Below are positions 1 to 8,010 of a DNA stretch of 64,000 bases, piece after piece (within the stretch, counting starts at the first letter, position 1; the number at the start of each line of letters is the position of its first letter). The DNA lies in contig NZ_CP016808.1 of NCBI RefSeq assembly GCF_002741035.1, forward strand, positions 186,001 through 250,000, read 5' to 3'. The DNA is from Paenibacillus sp. BIHB 4019 (GTDB taxonomy: Bacteria > Bacillota > Bacilli > Paenibacillales > Paenibacillaceae). The position numbers were made by a program, and so were the translations under genes. The notes beneath the pieces are model-generated. The model saw nothing but the letters and a program-made list of their open reading frames with translations, did not search any database and was not told the DNA's origin.

Positions 1-1
1 C

Positions 2-460
2 GGAGTGAGCATTTTTAATCGCAATCGCTGGGAAAAGTTGACCGAGAAGCAGCAATTTGAGGATAAGCGCCGTTATTATGATTTGATCAGCCAATCGGCG
101 CGCAGCGGCATGTTTGATGTGCTGGGACATATAGATGCAATGAAAGGTTATTACCCTGCTTTTTCGGATATTAAAGCCGATGCCGAAATTGATGATACGC
201 TCCGCGTCATTGCCGAAAACGACGTTTCAATTGAAATTAATACGTCCGGCAGCACAAAATATGTAGGCGGCTGGTATCCGTCCGATGAAATTTTGGAGCG
301 TGCCCATCATTTCGGCGTTAATGTGACCTTCGGCTCCGACGCTCACGTTCCAGCAAGGGTCGGGGATGATTGGGATCGCGTCAGCAAGCGCCTCAAGGAA
401 ATTGGCTTCAAAAAATGGGTGTTCTACCGCCAGCGCAAGCAGATCATCGTACCGCTATAA
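2..460 (+). CDS. histidinol-phosphatase, PHP family (5' truncated by window edge)
   Basis: C-terminal part of a PHP-domain phosphoesterase of the HisK/HisJ type, which removes phosphate from histidinol phosphate in histidine biosynthesis. Visible metal-site elements are DVLGHID, EINTSG and FGSDAH, in the family's usual order. The reading frame is open to the left edge, so the GTG at 5 is probably an internal valine and the real start lies outside the window. The last 152 codons are seen; complete members are about 260-270 residues. A terminator follows directly. The family call is firm; the exact substrate is inferred. Confidence 0.85.
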   Translation, partial: GVSIFNRNRWEKLTEKQQFEDKRRYYDLISQSARSGMFDVLGHIDAMKGYYPAFSDIKADAEIDDTLRVIAENDVSIEINTSGSTKYVGGWYPSDEILERAHHFGVNVTFGSDAHVPARVGDDWDRVSKRLKEIGFKKWVFYRQRKQIIVPL

Positions 461-492
461 GCTGTCTGCTTATGGAATCTGCACAAATTCAT

Positions 493-531
493 GCTGCTTT
501 GCTGTTTATCAGCAGAGCAGCCTCTTTTTTT
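493..531 (+). terminator. intrinsic terminator after the PHP phosphatase
   Basis: GCTGCTTTGCTG pairs with CAGCAGAGCAGC (12 bp with one G-U pair) around a 5-nt loop, and the stem is followed by CTCTTTTTTT. Confidence 0.85.
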
Positions 532-573
532 GTATGGAGAACGTATGCGGAATGCCGCCATCGAACCAATGGA

Positions 574-606
574 CAAAAAAAGTGGACCTGCACCGAGCGC
601 AGGTCC
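574..606 (-). terminator. hairpin with T-run on the minus strand
   Basis: GGACCTGC and GCAGGTCC form an 8-bp stem. Seven A residues lie to its left, so the terminator polarity is leftward. No leftward gene nearby obviously needs it, so it could instead be a leader element of the transporter to the right. Confidence 0.4.
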
Positions 607-734
607 GAATTCGATATATTAAAAGGGGGTCTTGTTTATTATAATAACCGAGTATTGTAATAGGGGTATAACAGAATCATTTCATTTGTGTAACAAATGC
701 AACAATACCGCAAACAATCAGGGAGTTGAACATC

Positions 735-1589
735 ATGTGGCTAACGGTTGCCATCTCTAGCGCCATTTTATTCGGATTAGCCGGCTGGTGGATGAAAAAA
801 AGCCAGATGAGCGGCGGTACGACCTCGGCGCTGCTGCTTGGGCTTTACGCCTCTGGTACAGCCGGGTTTGGCGTGCATGCCGCGTTTGAGGGATCGCTCG
901 CTTCGTTAGCCGATTACCGAATCTGGATTGCAGGAGCAATCATTGGTGCAGGCTCGGCCATCGGCAACGCGGTCTTTATGAAGGCGCTGGACTATGGTCC
1001 GGCAAGCCTGACCTCTCCACTGACAAATATGAACATCGTGCTCGTCGTTGCATTAGGCACGCTTGTATATAAGGAACCTTTGCATTTTACGCAAGCTTGC
1101 GGCATTTTGCTGCTGCTGCTTTCCGTTGTACTCATTTCTTATAAAAAACAGGTACAAGCCGCTCCTGCCCAAAAACAGTGGTTTTTCTATGTTGGCGCTG
1201 CGGTCGCCTTCTTCACCTTCCGCAATGGCGGGCTCAAGGTGACGGAGGAATGGGGATTATCCAGCGCGCCGATTTTATTCGTGGGCTATTTGCTGTCTTT
1301 TCTATGGTTCGCCTTGTTGAGCAAAGAAAAAAACAGCAGCAACCGCAAGCCCGCCTATCGGACAGGCTTGCTTTACGGACTGCTCGCTGGCCTCTTCTCC
1401 TACGCCGGACTCCAGCTTTATGCAACTGCGCTGGCAACGGGGCCCGCTAATCTAGCCGCGCCGATCTTCGCCACGAACAGCCTCGTCGTCGCGGCAGGCG
1501 CCATCCTGATTTACAAGGAAAAACTAAATGCCGCCCAGTGGGCGGCATTCGCATGCATGATGATCGGGCTTGTTGTCATCCGCTTATAG
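735..1589 (+). CDS. EamA/DMT-family membrane transporter
   Basis: A hydrophobic protein of about 284 residues with roughly ten membrane segments arranged as two EamA-like repeats. The second repeat ends in the typical LVVAAGAILIYKEKL stretch. Such drug/metabolite transporters export small metabolites or drugs; the substrate cannot be read from the sequence. An in-frame TTG at 726 abuts the GGGAG ribosome site at 721-725. ATG 735 has normal spacing and is preferred. The gene is monocistronic and ends next to a dispersed repeat copy. Confidence 0.85.
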   Translation: MWLTVAISSAILFGLAGWWMKKSQMSGGTTSALLLGLYASGTAGFGVHAAFEGSLASLADYRIWIAGAIIGAGSAIGNAVFMKALDYGPASLTSPLTNMNIVLVVALGTLVYKEPLHFTQACGILLLLLSVVLISYKKQVQAAPAQKQWFFYVGAAVAFFTFRNGGLKVTEEWGLSSAPILFVGYLLSFLWFALLSKEKNSSNRKPAYRTGLLYGLLAGLFSYAGLQLYATALATGPANLAAPIFATNSLVVAAGAILIYKEKLNAAQWAAFACMMIGLVVIRL

Positions 1590-1612
1590 CGGCTGGCAGC
1601 AAGCTTTTTTTA

Positions 1613-1708
1613 AATATAGGAAGTTTATGGTTTCGCCATACTTTCTCTATATTTCTCGGACTGAAACGCGCTACGCCGCCAAAAGACGGCGACAGCCGTT
1701 TCACCTTG
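1613..1708 (-). repeat. dispersed intergenic repeat, copy A
   Basis: Read on the minus strand it begins AAGGTGAAACGGCTGTCGCC, runs through a GCGCGTTTCAGTCCGAGAAA core, and ends in a hairpin bounded by AAATATAG and CTATATTT. It lies between the 3' ends of the transporter and doxX. Related copies are at 2801, 11321, 13775 and 26423. Confidence 0.8.
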
Positions 1709-1730
1709 CAATACAGAACTGCTTCTTCCC

Positions 1731-2129
1731 TTATTTAAGCAAGGCGTCGATGGACAATTCTCCTGCACCGGTCAAAGCAACACCGACAAATACGGCGATA
1801 AGCACCAGATTATATTCATAGCCGTTCTGTGTTGACCACAGCCCATTTACGCCATGCACCTTCACAATCGCCATAATCATTGGGATGATCAGCAGCACCG
1901 CGCCAACCCATGTCCACAGGCCTGCTGCAAACAACAAGCCGCCTACCGCTTCGCTTAATCCTGCTGCCAATGCCATCAGTACGCCTGGCTTAACGCCTAT
2001 CGAATCCAGCCATCCCCCAGTTCCTTTCAGACCATAGCCACCGAACCATCCAAACAGCTTCTGCGCTCCATGACCAACCATCAACAAGCCTAATACTACC
2101 CGAATAATCAATAATCCTGTGTCCAACAT
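1731..2129 (-). CDS. DoxX family membrane protein
   Basis: A 132-residue protein with four membrane segments. The start IIRVVLGLLMVGHGAQKLF is characteristic of DoxX/CatD-like proteins, which in Bacillus are tied to quinone and thiol stress. ATG 2129 has a good AGGGTGAGG site. It is divergent from an HxlR regulator across a 200-bp region with two inverted repeats. This resembles the catDE/yodB arrangement of B. subtilis, so control by the neighbouring regulator is likely (inference). Confidence 0.85.
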   Translation of the reverse strand: MLDTGLLIIRVVLGLLMVGHGAQKLFGWFGGYGLKGTGGWLDSIGVKPGVLMALAAGLSEAVGGLLFAAGLWTWVGAVLLIIPMIMAIVKVHGVNGLWSTQNGYEYNLVLIAVFVGVALTGAGELSIDALLK

Positions 2130-2199
2130 TTTAACCTCACCCTTCGTCTTTTGTTTGTTTTCACAGCTGCAACACTTGCTCGCTGCGTTTCATGTACCC

Positions 2200-2228
2200 A
2201 TCTTAATATATAAACTAACTTTTGTAAA
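2200..2228 (-). promoter_or_regulatory. sigma-A promoter of doxX
   Basis: TTTACA (2228-2223) and TAAGAT (2205-2200) are separated by 17 bp on the minus strand. The -35 is embedded in the inverted repeat at 2218-2230. Confidence 0.65.
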
Positions 2229-2230
2229 GT
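2218..2230. promoter_or_regulatory. operator-like inverted repeat on the doxX promoter
   Basis: ACTTT-TGT-AAAGT, a perfect 5+5 bp palindrome over the doxX -35. It shares the CTTT/AAAG half-sites of the repeat on the hxlR promoter, so both are probably bound by the HxlR protein. Confidence 0.6.
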
Positions 2231-2276
2231 ATATATTTAAAATAAAGTTAATTGGCGATTTGGTGTTTATATGCAC

Positions 2277-2305
2277 TTACTTTTCCAAAGTAGATATGTT
2301 ATAAT
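2277..2305 (+). promoter_or_regulatory. hxlR promoter with overlapping operator
   Basis: TTACTT (2277-2282) and a perfect TATAAT (2300-2305) are spaced 17 bp. The perfect palindrome TACTTT-TCC-AAAGTA (2278-2292) covers the -35. It resembles the TACTAT/ATAGTA sites bound by the HxlR-type regulator YodB, which suggests autorepression. Confidence 0.7.
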
Positions 2306-2332
2306 GGGTTAAGAAGAAACGGGGTGATCAGG

Positions 2333-2641
2333 TTGGATTATTCAACAATGTGCCCAAAGTATGAAGCAGCGGCCGAAATTTTAGGCAAGAAATGGACCGG
2401 TCTCATCATTCGGGTGCTACTAGCTGGACCAAAGCGGTTCAAGGAGATCAAGGAGCAAATTCCGGAGATGAGCGACAAGATGCTTACCGACCGGATGAAG
2501 GAACTTGAACAACTTTCCATTATTAAACGAACAGTGTATCCAGAGATGCCTGTTCGCATTGAATACGAATTAAGTGACAAAGGCCATCATTTGCAGCCTG
2601 TCATTGAATCGATTCAAAAGTGGGGCGAAGAGTGGCTGTAA
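2333..2641 (+). CDS. HxlR-family (YodB/CatR-like) redox regulator
   Basis: A winged-helix regulator of about 102 residues. The order CPKYE, then LGKKWTGLIIRVL, then GPKRFKEIK matches HxlR proteins such as YodB and CatR. These sense diamides and quinones through a conserved N-terminal cysteine; here Cys7 is the only cysteine in the protein. TTG 2333 follows GGGGTGAT at proper spacing and places the cysteine where the family has it. A GTG at 2324 overlaps the ribosome site and is less likely. The gene is divergent from doxX, its probable target. Confidence 0.85.
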   Translation: MDYSTMCPKYEAAAEILGKKWTGLIIRVLLAGPKRFKEIKEQIPEMSDKMLTDRMKELEQLSIIKRTVYPEMPVRIEYELSDKGHHLQPVIESIQKWGEEWL

Positions 2642-2676
2642 CAAGCCAGCTTTAAGAGCTACTAGTAGGAAATGCA

Positions 2677-2727
2677 TAAAGGCAGCAAAAAAGAACCGTG
2701 AGAGCGGTTCTTTTTTGCTGCCTTTAT
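2677..2727 (+). terminator. terminator of hxlR
   Basis: A very long near-perfect inverted repeat: AAAGGCAGC plus an A-run plus GAACCG pairs with CGGTTC plus a T-run plus GCTGCCTTT. Confidence 0.85.
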
Positions 2728-2747
2728 ATCGTATTCGCGGCTGAACA

Positions 2748-2791
2748 TTGACAAGTGCCATAATCTCTTTTATTATTGATACTGATTATCA
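2748..2791 (+). promoter_or_regulatory. Fur-box-overlapped sigma-A promoter antisense to sdhB
   Basis: TTGACA (2748-2753), 17 bp, TATTAT (2771-2776). The box TGATACTGATTATCA (2777-2791) directly follows and matches the 7-1-7 Fur consensus TGATAATnATTATCA at 13 of 14 positions. The promoter points right, into the 3' side of sdhB, with no open reading frame ahead. It may drive an iron-controlled sRNA or antisense RNA. Confidence 0.65.
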
Positions 2792-2800
2792 TTATTATAC

Positions 2801-2900
2801 AAGGTGAAACGGCTGTCGCTATTCTTTGGCGCGGCGCGTTTCAGTCCGAGAAATATAGAGAAAGGATCAGACAATCATATCCTTTCCTATATTTAATTAA
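2801..2900 (+). repeat. dispersed intergenic repeat, copy B
   Basis: Begins AAGGTGAAACGGCTGTCGC and contains GCGCGTTTCAGTCCGAGAAA. It ends in a long stem in which AAATATAGAGAAAGGAT pairs with ATCCTTTCCTATATTT. It lies inside the leader of the Fur-box promoter transcript. Confidence 0.8.
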
Positions 2901-2927
2901 AAAAGCCTTCCACCGCTCAGGTGGAAG
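2899..2927 (-). terminator. terminator of the sdhCAB operon
   Basis: On the minus strand CTTCCACC pairs with GGTGGAAG over a 5-nt loop, followed by GGCTTTTTTAATT. Confidence 0.85.
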
Positions 2928-2936
2928 ACCATATAT

Positions 2937-3701
2937 TTAAAATCCAAGCCATTTTTTGAACAGATGCTTCGTTGTATCTTTGTTGATGGCCGCAATTGAC
3001 GTCGTAAGCGGAATGCCTTTCGGACAAGAGCGAACACAGTTTTGCGAGTTGCCGCAGCCCTCGATGCCGCCATCCTCCATCAAGGCTTCCAGACGCTCTT
3101 CCTTGTTCATTTCTCCCGTAGGGTGAACGTTGAACAAGCGAACCTGAGAAATAGCCGCTGGGCCAACAAAGCTGTTGCGATCGTTGACGTTCGGGCAAGA
3201 TTCCAGACATACGCCGCACGTCATGCACTTGGACAGCTCGTAAGCCCACTGACGCTTCGATTCAGCCAGGCGCGGGCCAGGACCTAGATCATAAGTGCCA
3301 TCGATCGGAATCCATGCCTTAACGCGTTTGAGGGCGTTAAACATGCGCTCGCGATTGATGACAAGGTCACGGACGACTGGGAAAGTGCGCATTGGCTCCA
3401 GACGTACCGGTTGCTCCAATTGATCGATCAGGGCGCTGCAGGCTTGGCGCGGCTTGCCGTTAATGACCATAGAGCAGGCGCCGCAAACTTCTTCCAGACA
3501 GTTGGATTCCCAGCATACTGGAGCTGTATTGCCGCCATCCGCCATCGTCGGATTACGCTGAATTTCCATAAGTCCGCTGATGACGTTCATATTCGGGCGA
3601 TACGGAATTTCAAATTCCTCTTTGTAAGGCGCAGACTCCGGTCCATCCTGACGGGTAATGATGAACTTAACGGTTTTTGTAGCAGTAGTCGTATCAGCCA
3701 T
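2937..3701 (-). CDS. sdhB: succinate dehydrogenase iron-sulfur subunit
   Basis: A 254-residue subunit that passes electrons from SdhA to the membrane anchor. Ligand motifs for three Fe-S centres appear in order: CWESNCLEEVCGAC for [2Fe-2S], then CMTCGVCLESCP and CVRSCPKGIP for the other two. The start lies 2 bp after the sdhA stop. Its ribosome site AAGGAG is encoded by the last sdhA codons, so translation is coupled. Last gene of sdhCAB. Confidence 0.97.
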   Translation of the reverse strand: MADTTTATKTVKFIITRQDGPESAPYKEEFEIPYRPNMNVISGLMEIQRNPTMADGGNTAPVCWESNCLEEVCGACSMVINGKPRQACSALIDQLEQPVRLEPMRTFPVVRDLVINRERMFNALKRVKAWIPIDGTYDLGPGPRLAESKRQWAYELSKCMTCGVCLESCPNVNDRNSFVGPAAISQVRLFNVHPTGEMNKEERLEALMEDGGIEGCGNSQNCVRSCPKGIPLTTSIAAINKDTTKHLFKKWLGF

Positions 3702-3703
3702 CT

Positions 3704-5461
3704 TTATTCTCCTTTCTTCTTGTTCGCTGTGTAGTCACGTTTACGCGGTGTAATCAGGGAAACATCGATGTCCTCGTACGAAATTTGCGGACCTTCCTTC
3801 GTCCAAGTCGCAATCGTTGATTTCATGAACTTCTCGTCATTGCGCTCTGTGAAATCCGGCTTGTAATGCGCGCCGCGGCTTTCGTCACGGAGCAGGGCAC
3901 CCAAGGTCATAGCTTCGGACAGCTCGAGCATGTTCCATAGCTGACGAGTGAAAGCAACGCTTGAGTTGTTCCATTTCATCGAGTCATTGATGTTGATATT
4001 GTTGTAACGCTGCTTGAGCTCTTTGATTTTGTTAATCGTTGCTTCAAGCTTGTCATTGAAACGAACAACCGTCATATTGTTGGTCATCCATTCGCCAAGC
4101 TCCTTGTGCAGGACGTAAGCATTTTCTGTACCGTTCATGGCAAGAATGCTTTCGTATTTATCCGTTTGGCGTTTTTGCTCACGGTCGAATACGGAGGAAG
4201 CCACGTCAGCGGAAGCTTTCTTCATGCCTTTAATGTACTCTACCGCTTTCGGTCCTGCGACCATACCGCCGTAGATCGCCGACAAGAGCGAGTTCGCACC
4301 GAGACGGTTAGCGCCATGGTATTGATACTCGCATTCGCCTGCTGCAAACAATCCAGGGATGTTCGTCATTTGGTTGTAATCTACCCACATGCCGCCCATC
4401 GAATAGTGAACCGCAGGGAAAATTTTCATCGGCAGCTTCCGAGGATCATCGCCCATAAACTTCTCATAAATTTCGATGATTCCGCCGAGCTTCACATCAA
4501 GCTCCTTCGGATCTTTATGGGAAAGATCAAGGTAAACCATGTTTTCGCCATTGATGCCGAGCTTCTGGTCGACACAGACGCTGAAAATTTCACGAGTCGC
4601 AATATCACGCGGCACTAGGTTGCCGTATGCCGGATATTTTTCCTCAAGGAAGTACCAAGGCTTGCCGTCTTTGTAAGTCCATACGCGGCCGCCTTCGCCA
4701 CGAGCTGATTCGGACATCAAGCGCAGCTTGTCATCGCCCGGAATCGCAGTTGGGTGAATTTGAATAAATTCGCCGTTCGCATAATTAACGCCTTGCTGAT
4801 ACACCGCACTTGCTGCTGTACCTGTATTAATAACCGAGTTCGTCGTTTTGCCAAAAATAATGCCAGGACCGCCAGATGCCAATATAACCGCATCGCCTAC
4901 GAACGTTTTCACTTCCATCGAACGCAAATCCTGTGCAGATACCCCGCGGCAAATGCCTTCATCATCCAGAACGGCGCCAAGGAATTCCCAGTGCTCGTAT
5001 TTCGTTACGAGGCCGGCTGCTTCCCAGCGGCGAACTTGCTCATCCAAAGCGTATAGCAACTGCTGTCCAGTTGTGGCACCTGCAAATGCTGTACGGTGAT
5101 ACTGTGTGCCTCCGAAACGGCGGAAATCCAGCAAGCCTTCCGGCGTACGGCTGAACATAACGCCCATACGGTCCATTAAGTGGATAATGCCTGGTGCTGC
5201 TTCACACATTGCTTTAACAGGAGGCTGGTTAGCGAGGAAGTCTCCCCCGTATACCGTATCGTCAAAATGCTCCCAAGGCGAGTCGCCTTCACCTTTTGTA
5301 TTTACCGCTCCGTTAATGCCGCCTTGTGCGCAGACGGAATGGGAACGCTTCACCGGCACGATCGAGAACAGATCAACGTGCATGCCAGCTTCTGCTGCTT
5401 TTATCGTAGCCATAAGTCCGGCTAGTCCGCCGCCTACGACAATTATTTTATTGTTAGCCAT
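3704..5461 (-). CDS. sdhA: succinate dehydrogenase flavoprotein subunit
   Basis: Catalytic flavoprotein of complex II, oxidising succinate to fumarate. An N-terminal dinucleotide-binding motif (IIVVGGGLAGLMA) is followed by SHSVCAQGGINGA, whose histidine carries the covalent FAD in the family. HPTAIPG and the C-terminal RDESRGAHYKPDF stretch, which belongs to the active-site half, are present. About 585 residues, normal for the Bacillus-type enzyme. GTG 5464 also fits the AAGGAG site, but ATG 5461 is preferred. Confidence 0.97.
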   Translation of the reverse strand: MANNKIIVVGGGLAGLMATIKAAEAGMHVDLFSIVPVKRSHSVCAQGGINGAVNTKGEGDSPWEHFDDTVYGGDFLANQPPVKAMCEAAPGIIHLMDRMGVMFSRTPEGLLDFRRFGGTQYHRTAFAGATTGQQLLYALDEQVRRWEAAGLVTKYEHWEFLGAVLDDEGICRGVSAQDLRSMEVKTFVGDAVILASGGPGIIFGKTTNSVINTGTAASAVYQQGVNYANGEFIQIHPTAIPGDDKLRLMSESARGEGGRVWTYKDGKPWYFLEEKYPAYGNLVPRDIATREIFSVCVDQKLGINGENMVYLDLSHKDPKELDVKLGGIIEIYEKFMGDDPRKLPMKIFPAVHYSMGGMWVDYNQMTNIPGLFAAGECEYQYHGANRLGANSLLSAIYGGMVAGPKAVEYIKGMKKASADVASSVFDREQKRQTDKYESILAMNGTENAYVLHKELGEWMTNNMTVVRFNDKLEATINKIKELKQRYNNININDSMKWNNSSVAFTRQLWNMLELSEAMTLGALLRDESRGAHYKPDFTERNDEKFMKSTIATWTKEGPQISYEDIDVSLITPRKRDYTANKKKGE

Positions 5462-5485
5462 CACGCTTCACTCCTTGTCTTCAAA

Positions 5486-6157
5486 CTATCCGATAGTATT
5501 CCAAGCCAATGCGAGATCGGCTGCTTCCTTGAATTCGTCGCCGCGGAAGGCAACAAGCGAAAGAATAAACAATGCTGCTACGACTACAAAAACACCCATG
5601 CATACAATGGATGAAATCCGTTGTGCACGAGGCCCTACTGTAATGCCCCAGCTAATCAAAAATGCCCAAAGGCCATTAGCAAAGTGGAACGTAGCTGCCA
5701 GTACTCCGACCACATAAAATACAAAATAAAGCGGATTAGTCGCAATATTGTGCATTGTGGAGCCTAGCTCTTCATGTGTGATGTAACCCAAGTACACTTG
5801 AAAACGGGTTTGGTATACATGCCAGAACACGAAGATAAACGTGATAACACCCGTTATACGCTGTGCTGTAAACGCCCAGTTGCGGCCGTACTTGAAACGA
5901 CCCAGGTTGCTGTCTGACTGATAGGCTACATATAAGCCGTACACGCCATGGAAAAGCAGCGGGAGGTAAATACCGAAAATTTCAAAAATCGGCAGCAATG
6001 GCAAGCTGTTAATGAGACTAACGCCGCTGCTGAACCCCTCTGCCCCCCTCTCGAACGATTGATAGTTCGTAAGCGCATGCACAACGATAAACATTCCAAG
6101 CGGAATGATACCAAGCAGCGAGTGAAGCTTACGGGAAAAATACGAATTTCCTTTCAT
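5486..6157 (-). CDS. sdhC: succinate dehydrogenase cytochrome b558 subunit
   Basis: A 223-residue membrane anchor with five predicted helices. Several histidines within helices (for example HALTNY and FVFWHVYQTRF) fit a di-heme cytochrome b558 that donates electrons to menaquinone. First gene of sdhCAB, with AAAGGAG upstream of ATG 6157 and a clear sigma-A promoter. Confidence 0.95.
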   Translation of the reverse strand: MKGNSYFSRKLHSLLGIIPLGMFIVVHALTNYQSFERGAEGFSSGVSLINSLPLLPIFEIFGIYLPLLFHGVYGLYVAYQSDSNLGRFKYGRNWAFTAQRITGVITFIFVFWHVYQTRFQVYLGYITHEELGSTMHNIATNPLYFVFYVVGVLAATFHFANGLWAFLISWGITVGPRAQRISSIVCMGVFVVVAALFILSLVAFRGDEFKEAADLALAWNTIG

Positions 6158-6224
6158 GCCTTTGTGTCTCCTTTCCAGACTGTGGTTACGCTTTCCTCAA
6201 ATGCTTGTCTACAAATCATTCTAC

Positions 6225-6264
6225 ATTTTACTCTTCGGTTCTTTCTCCGTCAACAAAAGTTGAC
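6225..6264 (-). promoter_or_regulatory. sdhCAB promoter with operator-like palindrome
   Basis: On the minus strand TTGACG (6253-6248), 17 bp, TAAAAT (6230-6225). The perfect palindrome GTCAAC-AAAA-GTTGAC (6249-6264) overlaps the -35. The divergent LysR-type gene is a candidate binder (inference). Confidence 0.75.
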
Positions 6265-6324
6265 ACAGTTTAGTCACACTTCCCATCGTACTCCTTTTCG
6301 GCTTATAATGGAATTGCTTATTTT

Positions 6325-6340
6325 TTATAATTTGTTATAA
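6325..6340. promoter_or_regulatory. TTATAA palindrome upstream of the LysR gene
   Basis: TTATAA-TTTG-TTATAA, 34 bp before the LysR start. Being so AT-rich it may double as promoter sequence. It is a candidate autoregulatory site. Confidence 0.4.
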
Positions 6341-6373
6341 CCATTTAACATAAGCGGACTGGAGCTGGCTTTA

Positions 6374-7264
6374 ATGATAGAAGAAATGCATATGTTTGCC
6401 GCCATCGTAGAGCAGTCCAGCATGAACAAGGCTGCAGCGCTGCTTAACCTGTCCCAGCCTGCCCTCTCCCGTAAAGTAGCCAAGCTTGAGCAGGATATCG
6501 GCTCGCAGCTGTTCCGGCGCATCGGCAAGCGGCTGGAGCTGACACCGATCGGCCAGATGACCTATGAATACGCACTGGAGCTTCGCCAGCTTCACCGGCG
6601 CTACCTGCAGAAGGTGGCCGATTATGAGTCGGCAGGGCGGACCTCCATTACGATTGGAGCGAGCCTGACGACGCTGCAAACGACGCTTCCCGATTTTATC
6701 AAGGCGCTCAATAGCAGCCATCCTGAATTCGATATTAAGGCGGTCACGGGCAAAACCCATGAAATTGTTACTTATGTAAGGGAAGGCAAAGCCGATATCG
6801 GCATTGTCGCCTCACGGATTGAAGATGCCCAGCTGCACTGCGTCCCGCTGTTCGAGGATCATCTGCTGCTTGTCCTGCCAAAAAGCATGGTGGTGACAGG
6901 CAATGGCATGCTCGGTATCCAGGACCTCAACAGCTTGCCGATTCTCCTCTTCTCCAAAGGAACCTGGTATCGCATGCTAACCGACGAGCTGTTTGCCAAA
7001 TACAATCTCCAGCCAGATGTGCGCATGGAGATTGACTCTTTCGAGGCGATCGTCCGGCTTCAGCACACTTGCCGGGCTGCGACGCTGCTGCCCCAATCCT
7101 ATGTGCGAGAACAGCTGCTGGCCGACAATGACCTCACCGTCATTCCGATCAGAGAGCTGGCGGAGACGAAGCGCACAACTTCGCTCATTCATGCCGACCC
7201 GGCCCAGCTGCATCCAGCCGTCCGTCTATGGATTGAGGAGCTTGCTTCCCGTTCAAAGTCCTAA
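6374..7264 (+). CDS. LysR-family transcriptional regulator
   Basis: A 296-residue protein of standard LysR length. An N-terminal winged helix (MNKAAALLNLSQPALSRKVA) precedes a periplasmic-binding-like sensor domain. ATG 6374 has GGAG nine bases upstream. It is transcribed away from sdhCAB, so control of succinate dehydrogenase is plausible from position only. The effector is unknown. Confidence 0.85.
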   Translation: MIEEMHMFAAIVEQSSMNKAAALLNLSQPALSRKVAKLEQDIGSQLFRRIGKRLELTPIGQMTYEYALELRQLHRRYLQKVADYESAGRTSITIGASLTTLQTTLPDFIKALNSSHPEFDIKAVTGKTHEIVTYVREGKADIGIVASRIEDAQLHCVPLFEDHLLLVLPKSMVVTGNGMLGIQDLNSLPILLFSKGTWYRMLTDELFAKYNLQPDVRMEIDSFEAIVRLQHTCRAATLLPQSYVREQLLADNDLTVIPIRELAETKRTTSLIHADPAQLHPAVRLWIEELASRSKS

Positions 7265-7280
7265 GCAGCGAAACAACAAG

Positions 7281-7328
7281 AAGACAGCAGCGCAGGTGCG
7301 AATAACCGCATGCGCTGCTGTCTTTATT
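7281..7328. terminator. terminator between lysR and the ktr pair
   Basis: AAGACAGCAGCGCA pairs with TGCGCTGCTGTCTT; TTATT follows on the plus strand. It serves two convergent genes. Confidence 0.75.
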
Positions 7329-7329
7329 G

Positions 7330-7992
7330 TCACCTTGTTGCTTCCTCTTCAAACTGCTCAATCTGCTCATTCGTCCCGATAATGACCATAACATCACGCT
7401 CGTGCAGCACATCGGTTGCCGTCGGGGCAATAATAATGCCGTTTGGCTTATTAATCGCTACAATGCTGCACCCGAAGCGGGCGCGCAGGTCGAGATCGCT
7501 GAGCGTCTTGCCATGCAGTTTGCCCGTGACGACAATCTCGGCAATCGTATAATCTTTGGACAGCTCAATATAATCAAGCAGATTCGGCGATACCAGCTGA
7601 TGTGCGACTCGAATGCCCATATCCCGCTCCGGATAAATAATGCGGTCCACGCCGATTTTTTCCAATACGCGCCCGTGCAGCTCGTCCACCGCTTTTGCCA
7701 CTACGGTCTTAACGCCCAAATCCTTAAGCAAAATCGTCGTCAAAATGCTCGCTTGAATATCATTGCCAATCGCTACAACACCAACATCAAAATTCCTTAC
7801 GCCAATCGAGCGCAGCGTCTCCTCGTCTGTGCAATCGGCTGATACGGTATAGGTGAGCTCATCGCTCAGCTCCTGAACAGCTTCCTCATCCTTATCAATG
7901 CCTAGCACCTCATAGCCTAGCTGAATTAACTCTCTGCCCAGACTTGAGCCGAAACGCCCAAGCCCCACGATGACGAACTGGTTCTTTTTCAT
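7330..7992 (-). CDS. KtrA/KtrC-like regulatory subunit of potassium uptake
   Basis: A 220-residue RCK protein. The N-terminal Rossmann domain starts QFVIVGLGRFGSSLG and binds adenine nucleotides or NAD in the family. The C-terminal TrkA_C domain (from about residue 135) binds c-di-AMP in Bacillus homologues. It gates the membrane channel encoded just upstream, 18 bp away in the same operon. Confidence 0.9.
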   Translation of the reverse strand: MKKNQFVIVGLGRFGSSLGRELIQLGYEVLGIDKDEEAVQELSDELTYTVSADCTDEETLRSIGVRNFDVGVVAIGNDIQASILTTILLKDLGVKTVVAKAVDELHGRVLEKIGVDRIIYPERDMGIRVAHQLVSPNLLDYIELSKDYTIAEIVVTGKLHGKTLSDLDLRARFGCSIVAINKPNGIIIAPTATDVLHERDVMVIIGTNEQIEQFEEEATR

Positions 7993-8010
7993 AATAACTC
8001 CGTGTTTCCC

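Noticed and set aside
1529..1551. Hairpin AATGCCGCC/GGCGGCATT as terminator
   Set aside because: It lies inside the EamA coding sequence and has no T-run.
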